Shown here: piece by piece, positions 25,145 through 32,269 of the stretch
How the letters are laid out: each line of letters starts with the position of its first letter
Numbering within the stretch: position 1 is the first letter of the stretch
Assembly: GCA_024710355.1 (NCBI GenBank)
Contig: JANJUX010000046.1
Span: forward strand, 107,262-171,261
Direction: 5' to 3'
Source of the DNA: Candidatus Rifleibacteriota bacterium
GTDB taxonomy: Bacteria; Muiribacteriota; Ozemobacteria; Ozemobacterales; Ozemobacteraceae
Length of the DNA: 64,000 nucleotides
Translations under genes and position numbers: made by a program
The notes under the pieces: generated by a model
The model's database searches: none
What the model saw: the letters and a program-made list of their open reading frames with translations, nothing else
What the model was told of the DNA's origin: nothing

Positions 25145-25528
25145 TTATTCCGTGGGTTTTTTCCAGGTGCCAAGAGTGGCTTCAACCGGGTATTTTTTGC
25201 GATTTTTCTGCATTTTGGCCCGCATCGATGAGGCAACATCAATTTTCAGCACGTTTGCCAGACTGAGCAGATAGGCCATCACGTCAGACAGCTCTTCTGA
25301 TATCTGCTGGTGTCTGTGATCGTCAATCGTTTCGTCGCCGGGCGGTGCCCACTGAAAGTGTTCGAGCAGCTCAGCGGCTTCAAGGGTAACCGACACCGCG
25401 AGGTTGCGGGGCGTATGAAACTTTTCCCAGTTTCTTTCGCTCACAAACTCGCTTACCAGCTCTTTGAGCTCACTGACGCTGGTGGTTTCGTCTGACTGCC
25501 GGTTTGAATCTTTCTGCAGCTGATGCAT
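25145..25528 (-). CDS. MazG-like nucleotide pyrophosphohydrolase (dCTPase type)
   Basis: This 127-residue all-alpha protein has the NTP-PPase signature: TLEAAELLEHFQW (ExxE) and EELSDVMAYLLSLANVLKID (ExxD), which together bind Mg and the triphosphate. NWEKFHTPRNLA before it is characteristic of the RS21-C6/DCTPP1-like branch, which hydrolyses dCTP and modified dCTPs to the monophosphate. It is a house-cleaning enzyme. The ribosome site is weak, but ATG at 25528 is the only sensible start. It precedes the small membrane protein gene by 8 bp. Confidence 0.85.
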   Translation of the reverse strand: MHQLQKDSNRQSDETTSVSELKELVSEFVSERNWEKFHTPRNLAVSVTLEAAELLEHFQWAPPGDETIDDHRHQQISEELSDVMAYLLSLANVLKIDVASSMRAKMQKNRKKYPVEATLGTWKKPTE

Positions 25529-25543
25529 TGTCTGGCTTTCGTT

Positions 25544-26869
25544 TCAGCGACTGCCTTCAGGTTTAACCCCGTAGACAAACATGGCAGCAGCGTTCATTCG
25601 CAGAATATTTCTGCACAGATCTTCGTTGATGATTTCCATGGTGTCGGTGACCTGATGGTAGTTCGGGTTATTGTCAAATTCAGACTGAATGGTCAGAACT
25701 GCCGGAACCTTCTGGTTAAGAAAGGGGGCATGATCAGAACCGTAGGGGTTATAGCTGGTCTGAATGCTGAAATCGGCGTAGCTTTTTGCCAGCTCGGTCA
25801 TTTTTTCTACCATCGGTTTGTTGAAAGAACTGGTTTCGATCATGACTGAGAGAGGTGCAACCGCGTCAAAGCCGATCATGTCGAGATTGAAAACTGCCCG
25901 GGTTTTTGCTTTTTCATCGCCGGACATGGTTTTTACATAAGCTTTGGAGCCATAAAGACCCTGTTCTTCACCCATGAAAAGAACAAAACGTATCGTCGCT
26001 GCCGGTTTCAGTCCGCTTTCTTTCAGCAGTCTGGCGAGAGCGATAACGCCGGCTGCGCCGCTGCCATTATCATCAGCGCCCGGGGCGTTGGTTTTCGGCT
26101 GACGTGAGGTGCTGTCGAGATGGCCTACCACCATGATCTGACCATGCTTTTCTTCGTCAGTGCCCTTGATTTCGGCAATCAGGTTGTTGGCACTGCTACC
26201 GCCCATGCTGAACTGAGACTGCCAGACCTTGTAGCCCATGCCTTCGAGTATCTTCTGGCAGTGGTCGACCGACTGCTGCGCCGGAGCGACATAGGTGTAT
26301 CTGGTCTTGAAGTTGACCAGATCATTGAGATCGCTCATGAAGGTTTTCATGTCGAGCTTGTTGACAAATCCGGCGATCTCATCGTCGGTTTTGAAGGTGT
26401 CTTTGTCGCCTCTGACCGGGGCAGTGAGAACTACAGTGTTGCCCGGTACCGGGTCAACTCTGGTAAAATCAGAGCTTTTGGCATTGATGTTCATGGCTGC
26501 GGTTTCGCCAGCAAGCAGCACGATAAAGCCATTGCCTTTGAAAACTTCTCTGGCGCCGGGAAAGGTGGCATCGAGAATCGCCGGGTCTTTGCTGGTGACC
26601 ATGACCAGCTTTTCGCCGGGGCGAACCGGGTATGAGTCGGTTGGGGCCGACTTATTGGCCGCGTCGTTGAAGATTTCGCCGCCATGAATGATCATGGTTT
26701 CGCCGAACTGTGTATATTTTTCGCGTCCGGTGCCTGATTTTTTAATCAGTTCATAACCGGATTTTGCCGGCAGAACCTGCACCCAGTCCCCGGCAAATAC
26801 TGCGCCGCCGGTCATAAATGCAACTGCCATGCCGAGTTTTGCGAAGCCCGATCTTGCGAAAAATTTCAT
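25544..26869 (-). CDS. Secreted M28 family zinc aminopeptidase
   Basis: This 441-residue protein has a signal peptide (MKFFARSGFAKLGMAVAFMTGGAVFA), an N-terminal prodomain-like region and an M28 catalytic domain (about residues 210-435). Zinc and catalytic residues are in order: GHLDS (His), PGADDNGSG (bridging Asp), FMGEEQGLYGS (general base Glu and ligand Glu), FNLDMIG (Asp) and NYHQVTDT (His). The family removes N-terminal residues from peptides. The length and layout match bacterial leucyl aminopeptidases. Start 26869 is chosen over 26875 because AAGGAG lies 7 bp upstream of it. It would process peptides in the periplasm or outside the cell. Confidence 0.87.
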   Translation of the reverse strand: MKFFARSGFAKLGMAVAFMTGGAVFAGDWVQVLPAKSGYELIKKSGTGREKYTQFGETMIIHGGEIFNDAANKSAPTDSYPVRPGEKLVMVTSKDPAILDATFPGAREVFKGNGFIVLLAGETAAMNINAKSSDFTRVDPVPGNTVVLTAPVRGDKDTFKTDDEIAGFVNKLDMKTFMSDLNDLVNFKTRYTYVAPAQQSVDHCQKILEGMGYKVWQSQFSMGGSSANNLIAEIKGTDEEKHGQIMVVGHLDSTSRQPKTNAPGADDNGSGAAGVIALARLLKESGLKPAATIRFVLFMGEEQGLYGSKAYVKTMSGDEKAKTRAVFNLDMIGFDAVAPLSVMIETSSFNKPMVEKMTELAKSYADFSIQTSYNPYGSDHAPFLNQKVPAVLTIQSEFDNNPNYHQVTDTMEIINEDLCRNILRMNAAAMFVYGVKPEGSR

Positions 26870-26997
26870 CTTCATACTCCTTGCCTGTTTACGCAGATAC
26901 TTCTTTAATGATAACTTATTAAAAATAGAATCTCAAAAGTTTTGTCGCAAGTCTACCAGGAATTTTGTCAGGAAGTACAATTACGGCAGAGAACATT

Positions 26998-27489
26998 ATG
27001 CTCTTCAGCTTCAGGCCCGCAACTTCAGGAACCGGCCGGTCATTGTCCGGCGGTTATACCCTGCCTGAGCTGCTGATAACCATTCTGCTGCTCTCGATCC
27101 TTTTTACGCTGGCAATTATTTTTTCAAGCAGTCTCAATCAGTCGAAAAAACTGCGCGATTACAGCATTGCTGTGGCTCTGGCCCAGCAGGCCGTCGAAAT
27201 TGCGCGATCGGCTCCTTTCACTCTTCTCGACGACGCTGACGCCGGCAATAAAAGTGTTGAGAGTGATCTTAATCTTTCTTCGGGGCCTCAAGACCCGATT
27301 TCACCAGAGTTTGAGTCGGGCGGCATCAAATACCGCCGCGATGTCGAAATAACCGATGTCATGGCTGCCGAAGACGGCAAAAGGCCGGTGGGCCTGAAGC
27401 TGATCAAGGTGACCGTTAACTGGAAACCTCTAGACGGCGGCAAGCCCGAACCGTTTGTCGTTACTTCAACGATTGCGAACATGAACTGA
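26998..27489 (+). CDS. Type IV pilin-like minor prepilin (first of three)
   Basis: This 163-residue protein has a type III prepilin leader: GGYTLPELLITILLLSILFTLAIIF, with processing expected after the second Gly and the usual Glu at mature position 5 or so. The remaining soluble part has no named domain. It resembles PilV/GspI-type minor pilins. ATG at 26998 follows GGCAGAGAACATT; an upstream in-frame TTG at 26965 is an alternative. The next prepilin gene starts immediately after the stop codon. Prepilin peptidase and assembly ATPase genes are not in the window. Confidence 0.75.
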   Translation: MLFSFRPATSGTGRSLSGGYTLPELLITILLLSILFTLAIIFSSSLNQSKKLRDYSIAVALAQQAVEIARSAPFTLLDDADAGNKSVESDLNLSSGPQDPISPEFESGGIKYRRDVEITDVMAAEDGKRPVGLKLIKVTVNWKPLDGGKPEPFVVTSTIANMN

Positions 27490-28239
27490 ATGAAAATGCC
27501 ATTGAACCAAGCCAGAAACATGCATTCGACCGGCGGCTTCACTTTTGTTGAGGCGTTGATTGCTGTCGCCGTTTCAACGATGATTCTGCTGTTCGCGTAT
27601 CGTATCTTCTTTTCTCAGACTGAGGTGGTAACCAAATCTCTTGAGTTTATCCACGTCAACGAGGGTTTCAGAAAGGTTGTCACTTTTATGGGTGACGATA
27701 TCCGTGAAGCAACCACCATTCTTAAACCGGTGCCGATTTTTTCGAGCAATATCGCTTCGCAGACCACGAAACCAGGGGTTATTCTGCAAGTCCAGAGCTC
27801 GGCGCTCGACCCGCAGATACCTTTTAACAGCCCGCTTGGCGGGCAGATTTCCGTGAAGCGCCAGATTGTCTACGAACTTGAAAAAATAGAGGGTCCGGAA
27901 TCCCAGACAATACCGAGATACCGACTTGTCAGAACCGCCAGTATCGAAGAAAAGCCAGGCCAGAAGAATACTCAGCGCCAGGTTCTTGTCGACAACGTCA
28001 GAGAAATGGTCGTGTTCCGAACCGCCAGAAAACCTTTCAAACCTTCAAACATCGGCGCGGCAAAAGATCGCCTGCTGCTGCCGGTCGCTTTGAGCGAGTC
28101 CGGCACCGGCAACAGCCTGGTTCATGTCAGAATGGTGCTGGAAAGAACCCGCAAAGAAACCGAGACCGGGCAGGTTTACAATGTGTCGATGAGCACAAGC
28201 TTTTATAAACGCGGAAAAGAGATTTTTACCAACCCATGA
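27490..28239 (+). CDS. PilW/GspJ-like minor prepilin
   Basis: This 249-residue protein has the leader GGFTFVEALIAVAVSTMILLFAYRIFF, with the conserved Gly-Phe-Thr and Glu at +5. The soluble domain (IVYELEKIEG, YRLVRTASIEEKPGQKN, VLVDNVREMVVFR) is typical of PilW/GspJ minor pilins that prime pseudopilus or pilus assembly. It starts directly after the previous stop codon and its stop overlaps the next start (ATGA). Confidence 0.78.
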   Translation: MKMPLNQARNMHSTGGFTFVEALIAVAVSTMILLFAYRIFFSQTEVVTKSLEFIHVNEGFRKVVTFMGDDIREATTILKPVPIFSSNIASQTTKPGVILQVQSSALDPQIPFNSPLGGQISVKRQIVYELEKIEGPESQTIPRYRLVRTASIEEKPGQKNTQRQVLVDNVREMVVFRTARKPFKPSNIGAAKDRLLLPVALSESGTGNSLVHVRMVLERTRKETETGQVYNVSMSTSFYKRGKEIFTNP

Positions 28240-30554
28240 TCAGATATTGCAACAGGCGAAATGGCTCGGGCTACCTTATTGTCATAGGGTTTGCCGCTTT
28301 GCTGCTGATCTTTTTCAGTATTTTCGCCAGGGTAAAATCCGGGCATCATCAGCTGCAGTCAAAAGATGTCAGGCGTTTCGTGGCCTCGAATCTTGGTGAA
28401 GCTGCTTTGAATTGCATAATCGCCGAACTGAATGCGAACCGGGCCTATAATACCCACAGATATTTTCGTGATAAAGAGGGAGCCGGCTGGGTGAGCCCGG
28501 TCAAAAGCCGCGAAACTCTGATCGGTAAAATGGACAAAATCTATCTCGATGGCGTCAAAAACGGCATTTATTCAGGCGGTTCGGATGCCGGCGAATTCAA
28601 GGCCCGATTTGCTCTGGTCTACGGCGCGCGGGAGAACTCAAAAACCAAAACCCTCAAAGAGGGCGAAATGTACGCCCGTGCTGAAGTGGTCGTTAAGGTC
28701 GGTGCTGGCTGGGGCATCAACGAGACGACCTGCCGCAAGATAACCGCGTTGATAGAAAGACGTTTTCCGGCAACCGAAAACCTGCTTTATGACGGCGAAA
28801 TGCTTGATCTCGGCGCTCTCGGTCCATACCTCGATCGCGAAAATCAGCTCAGAACCGGGCGACTCTATGGCCATCACTGGATAACCTTCAACACTGCCGG
28901 TGGTGGTTGCCGTGGTAATGAGCTGTTCGAAATGGAAAAAATAGAAACCCCCGGTATGATCAGGGCACTCAAAGATACTCGCATCGGTTTTGCCAACAAC
29001 ACCAGCATGACCCTTTCCTCTGCCAATGATTCAGTTCAGATCAGCAAGTTCGAGACCCATGATGGCTACCTGCTCGATGGCGCTCATGGGGCGCACCCGA
29101 TCAAATTTGCCCGCCTGCCACGCGAAAGAATCAAAGCGACAGCCGAGCGCTACCGCAAGTCTTACGGCCTGACAATCGACGCGAAGGTTATGCCGGCCGG
29201 CAAATACAAAAATCCTTACGATACGCGCAGTCAATATGTTGACATAGATTTCGGTGATTTTAAAGGCAGCAAGCCCGAAAATGCTTCAGGGAGCAGCGAA
29301 ACGGATGCCGAACCCCCTGAAGCCGATGGTGAAGAGGCCGGTTCTGAAACTGATTATAGTCTCAACTCTGATGAACCAGAGGTAATCCGCAAGCTGAAAG
29401 GCGACAAGATTCTTATTTATGCCGATGTGCCACTTCGCATCTGGGGCTGCCCCGACCGCACTGTGACTATCTACAGCACAAAAGACATCGTTATTGGCGG
29501 GGACTTCAATCAGAATCCGAGAACCGTGCAGATTTATGAAGATAACAGCTATATGCGCTATAAATATCCGGTCGAAAACGGCAAAGACCGTAACAAGGTC
29601 GGTGCCCTGATCATGTCAGAAGGGCGTGTCCTCATCGATGTTTCGCGCCCGACTCTGTTTGCTCTGAACGAGATCAAGCCGTATTTTCTTTTCTGCCTGG
29701 CGCAGGCTCTGCATCCTTCAACTCCCGAGATCGAAGCCGAAATCAAGACACTCCTCTGCCCGCTTAACCCCGATAACCGCAAATCCCTGATTGGCCTCGG
29801 TGAACTTGGTGTCGACGGCAACTTTGAGGCCCGCTACGGCACCATGGCCTTTCTTTACAATAATAAAGAATTGAATGGCGGCGGTTTATACCAGTCGAAA
29901 ATGGAAGATGTCATCAATTTCTTTACGCCGGGTTCGGCTGACCGGCCCAGATTTGGTATTCGCGACGAAAAAGTTCGAAACGACATTATTGAAGCCCTGA
30001 AAACTTCTATCAGAAGTGCCGGCGACCTGACCATGACCGAACAGGATCAGGTTTTCGCCATGGCCTGGAAACAGGCGATGCTCGAAGAAGAGACCGGGCC
30101 GATGCCAAACTGCGGCGCGATGGGCATTATGCGCCACCTGTTCGAAGAGGCCAAAAAAGACCCCAACGATGCGATTTACATGCCCGAAATTACTGTCAAT
30201 GCAACGCTGGTAAGCTCGGCCTGGCGGTCATCCCGTTGGCAGATCGGCAACTCGGCCGACAAGGTCGATGACGAGATAGGCAACGCCGGTGGGCTCGAAT
30301 ACATGCGTCAGCCCGGCTTCATTATTCAGCGTGTTTATGGTGGCGTAATCAGGCTGGCTTCTAAAGAACCGGAATACTTCATTTCGGGTGCCCACACCGG
30401 TAAAAATACCCTGCGCCGCCGCGTATGGGATCCAACTAACTTGAGAAATGCCGGTTTCAAGCCGCTCGAAGCCCCGGCAGTTCACAATCTGCTGACCTTC
30501 AGCGAAGAATCGATCAGCGTCAAAGAATACGACAACTTCTCCGGTAAAAAGTGA
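28236..30554 (+). CDS. Very large PilX-like minor pilin assembly protein
   Basis: This 772-residue protein begins with a prepilin-like N-terminus (NGSGYLIVIGFAALLLIFFSIFARVKSGHHQ) that has the Gly before the hydrophobic stretch but no Glu at +5, as in PilX/GspK-type proteins. A highly acidic, Ser/Glu/Asp-rich insert lies at about residues 350-382. It is followed by strand-rich repeats (LIYADVPLRIWG, VTIYSTKDIVIGGDFN, GALIMSEGRVLIDV) like the beta-helical C-terminal domains of PilX homologues. At 772 residues it is several times longer than usual. It is coupled to the PilW-like gene (ATGA). A role at the pilus or pseudopilus tip is inferred. Confidence 0.65.
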   Translation: MIRYCNRRNGSGYLIVIGFAALLLIFFSIFARVKSGHHQLQSKDVRRFVASNLGEAALNCIIAELNANRAYNTHRYFRDKEGAGWVSPVKSRETLIGKMDKIYLDGVKNGIYSGGSDAGEFKARFALVYGARENSKTKTLKEGEMYARAEVVVKVGAGWGINETTCRKITALIERRFPATENLLYDGEMLDLGALGPYLDRENQLRTGRLYGHHWITFNTAGGGCRGNELFEMEKIETPGMIRALKDTRIGFANNTSMTLSSANDSVQISKFETHDGYLLDGAHGAHPIKFARLPRERIKATAERYRKSYGLTIDAKVMPAGKYKNPYDTRSQYVDIDFGDFKGSKPENASGSSETDAEPPEADGEEAGSETDYSLNSDEPEVIRKLKGDKILIYADVPLRIWGCPDRTVTIYSTKDIVIGGDFNQNPRTVQIYEDNSYMRYKYPVENGKDRNKVGALIMSEGRVLIDVSRPTLFALNEIKPYFLFCLAQALHPSTPEIEAEIKTLLCPLNPDNRKSLIGLGELGVDGNFEARYGTMAFLYNNKELNGGGLYQSKMEDVINFFTPGSADRPRFGIRDEKVRNDIIEALKTSIRSAGDLTMTEQDQVFAMAWKQAMLEEETGPMPNCGAMGIMRHLFEEAKKDPNDAIYMPEITVNATLVSSAWRSSRWQIGNSADKVDDEIGNAGGLEYMRQPGFIIQRVYGGVIRLASKEPEYFISGAHTGKNTLRRRVWDPTNLRNAGFKPLEAPAVHNLLTFSEESISVKEYDNFSGKK

Positions 30555-30569
30555 GGCCCGCCTGTCCGA

Positions 30570-31619
30570 TCAGTAGCTGCTTCGGCTGCCGGCGCCGGCA
30601 ATGCTGAACAGCCAGCCGTGCTGCGCGGTAACACCGGTTTTTTTGTCGCGCAGGTAGATGTCGATAAAATAATTGCCTGATGCAAACGGGCTGTTGACAG
30701 TCGCAGACAACATTCTGGTCTGGTTGTCGAAGTTAAAGGTGACCTTTTTACCGGTGGCTTTGGCGTTCAATACGTATTTTTCGGGTGAATAATCAGACAG
30801 ATTGTCGATGCGGCAGCTGAAGGTCGCGAGCTGTTCGACAACCTGGCCGGGCGCGGGGTAGTGCTCTGTGATCGGCAGAGCGGCCATGCCAAAGCGAATG
30901 AGAAATTTTTCCATGTCGTCGGTCGAATAAATGACCTGCCTTTTGATCTGCCAGGGTGACATGCCTTTGTAATTAGCGCCGCCATCAACGGTCATGGCAC
31001 CAGAAAAGCCCGCATCCATGGCTGTTTTGATGCTGCGGTCACTGTAGACGCCATAGGGCCAGACCATGAATCTTACTTTGTTGCCGAGCCGGGTTTCGAT
31101 TATCCGGCGCGAAGCCACGATTTCGTGTTCTAGAAAGGCTTTTTCGGCTTCCGGGGTGTGGTATTTAGAGGCCAGATTGCTGTGACTCATTGAATGGCAC
31201 TCAACACTCCAGCCGGCTTTGATGAGCTCGGAAAGCTGTTCCCAGCTCATAGCCAGCGATGAACCAATGAAAGAGGGGTAAATGCAGACGATGCCCTTGA
31301 AACCGAATTCCTGCATTGCAGGAAATGCGTAGTCATATACAGTTCTGTAGCCATCGTCAAAAGTGAATACGACCTTGCGGCTGACGTTCTGGGCATCAGA
31401 AGCGATTGCTTCGAGCAGTTCTTCTGAATTCAGGCTTTCGAAGTTGCGGTCTTTCAGATATTTGAGCTGGCTTCTGAAGCGGTCGAGCGAAAGAGAAAAC
31501 TTGTTCTTTGCAACCGGTTCTACCTGGTGGTAGCAGAAGGCGGCTATGTCGCTGCGGGCCATTAACTGGGTGTTGATAGTAAACGCAAACAGGGCAAGAA
31601 TGATAAACAGCTTTTTCAT
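30570..31619 (-). CDS. Secreted polysaccharide deacetylase (CE4)
   Basis: This 349-residue protein has a signal peptide (MKKLFIILALFAFTINTQLMA). The NodB-homology domain follows (about residues 24-240): the TFDDG motif with Asp88 and Asp89, and HSMSH with the metal-binding His142 and His146. FCYHQVEP near the N-terminus marks the branch related to PgaB and other CE4 enzymes that N-deacetylate exopolysaccharides. The C-terminal 110 residues form a beta-sandwich-like region (VLNAKATGKKVTFNF, YFIDIYLRDKKTGV) of unknown role, perhaps carbohydrate binding. Start 31619 is chosen because the longer frame reaches back through non-coding sequence. It converges on the pilin operon. Confidence 0.85.
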   Translation of the reverse strand: MKKLFIILALFAFTINTQLMARSDIAAFCYHQVEPVAKNKFSLSLDRFRSQLKYLKDRNFESLNSEELLEAIASDAQNVSRKVVFTFDDGYRTVYDYAFPAMQEFGFKGIVCIYPSFIGSSLAMSWEQLSELIKAGWSVECHSMSHSNLASKYHTPEAEKAFLEHEIVASRRIIETRLGNKVRFMVWPYGVYSDRSIKTAMDAGFSGAMTVDGGANYKGMSPWQIKRQVIYSTDDMEKFLIRFGMAALPITEHYPAPGQVVEQLATFSCRIDNLSDYSPEKYVLNAKATGKKVTFNFDNQTRMLSATVNSPFASGNYFIDIYLRDKKTGVTAQHGWLFSIAGAGSRSSY

Positions 31620-31950
31620 CTGAATTCCCGAAGAGATAGATTTGTAATTCGGCGATAATATACACTTTTTCCGGGCAAAAAAAAAGGCCACTCTAGGCAG
31701 CCTTGATCAAGGAAAGGAATGATTGAAGACAACTGACGAATAGTCGTGCAGTGTTGTTAATATATACGCAAGACCCGTGCCAACTTTTTGGGGCCTTTGG
31801 TGGTGCGATTTTAAACAGATTTTGCGGCGCAAAGCCTTTGATGATAAATATTTATACAGTGAAGTAGTTTTGGCTGTGCAAAAAATAAACAAATGGACTG
31901 TTGAAACATTAGACAGAACTTCTCAAAACAGAAAGCCTGAAAAAGAAAAA
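31620..31950. other. Gene-free stretch between hfq and the deacetylase gene
   Basis: About 330 bp without a supportable protein gene; short frames of 61 and 68 codons on either strand lack ribosome sites and recognisable content. The left part is the AT-rich upstream region of the deacetylase gene. The middle contains AT-rich GTTAATATATACG near 31755. A small RNA gene is possible but I cannot define one. Confidence 0.5.
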
Positions 31951-31974
31951 AAGGCTGCCCACGCGGGCAGCCTT
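31940..31974 (-). terminator. Rho-independent terminator of hfq
   Basis: A perfect 10 bp stem (AAGGCTGCCC / GGGCAGCCTT) with an ACGC loop. Read on the minus strand it is followed by TTTTTCTTTTTC. It lies 19 bp past the hfq stop. Confidence 0.85.
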
Positions 31975-31992
31975 TTCATTTAAGACTTATCT

Positions 31993-32211
31993 TCAGCCGG
32001 GAAGGTTGAAATTATCGGGCAACTGAACAGTAGAGATAGCATGCTTGTAAATCAACTGTTTTTTGCCTTCTGATTCAAGAAGAATCACAAAAGTGTCAAA
32101 GTCAAGGATTGTACCCTGAATCTGGAAACCTTTCATCAGAAAGATCTTAACAGCTTCCTTTTCGTCTTTCAGGTACTGAAGGATATTGTCTTGAATATTT
32201 ACAGCAGGCAT
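31993..32211 (-). CDS. hfq: RNA chaperone Hfq
   Basis: This 72-residue protein has both Sm motifs: IFLMKGFQIQGTILDFDTFVILLE (Sm1) and QLIYKHAISTVQL (Sm2, with the YKHA form). NIQDNILQYLKDEKEAVKIF forms the N-terminal helix that lines the ring. Hfq hexamers pair small RNAs with messages and bind U-rich 3' ends. The C-terminal tail is minimal. The start is set at 32211 because GGAGGTAAGAAAT directly precedes it; the ATG 15 bp upstream overlaps that ribosome site. The gene is monocistronic with its own terminator. Confidence 0.96.
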   Translation of the reverse strand: MPAVNIQDNILQYLKDEKEAVKIFLMKGFQIQGTILDFDTFVILLESEGKKQLIYKHAISTVQLPDNFNLPG

Positions 32212-32239
32212 ATTTCTTACCTCCAATTGGTGTCTTACT

Positions 32240-32268
32240 TAAATAGACTATTTTGAGAAAAAAAGCAA
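32240..32268 (-). promoter_or_regulatory. Candidate hfq promoter
   Basis: On the minus strand, TTGCTT (32268-32263), 17 bp spacer, TATTTA (32245-32240). The start codon is about 30 bp downstream. A second overlapping choice (TTGATT - 17 bp - TAGTCT) exists in the same stretch. Confidence 0.4.
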
Positions 32269-32269
32269 A

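Noticed and set aside
31777..31983. 68-codon plus-strand frame between the deacetylase and hfq
   Set aside because: No ribosome site, no family, and it runs through the hfq terminator.
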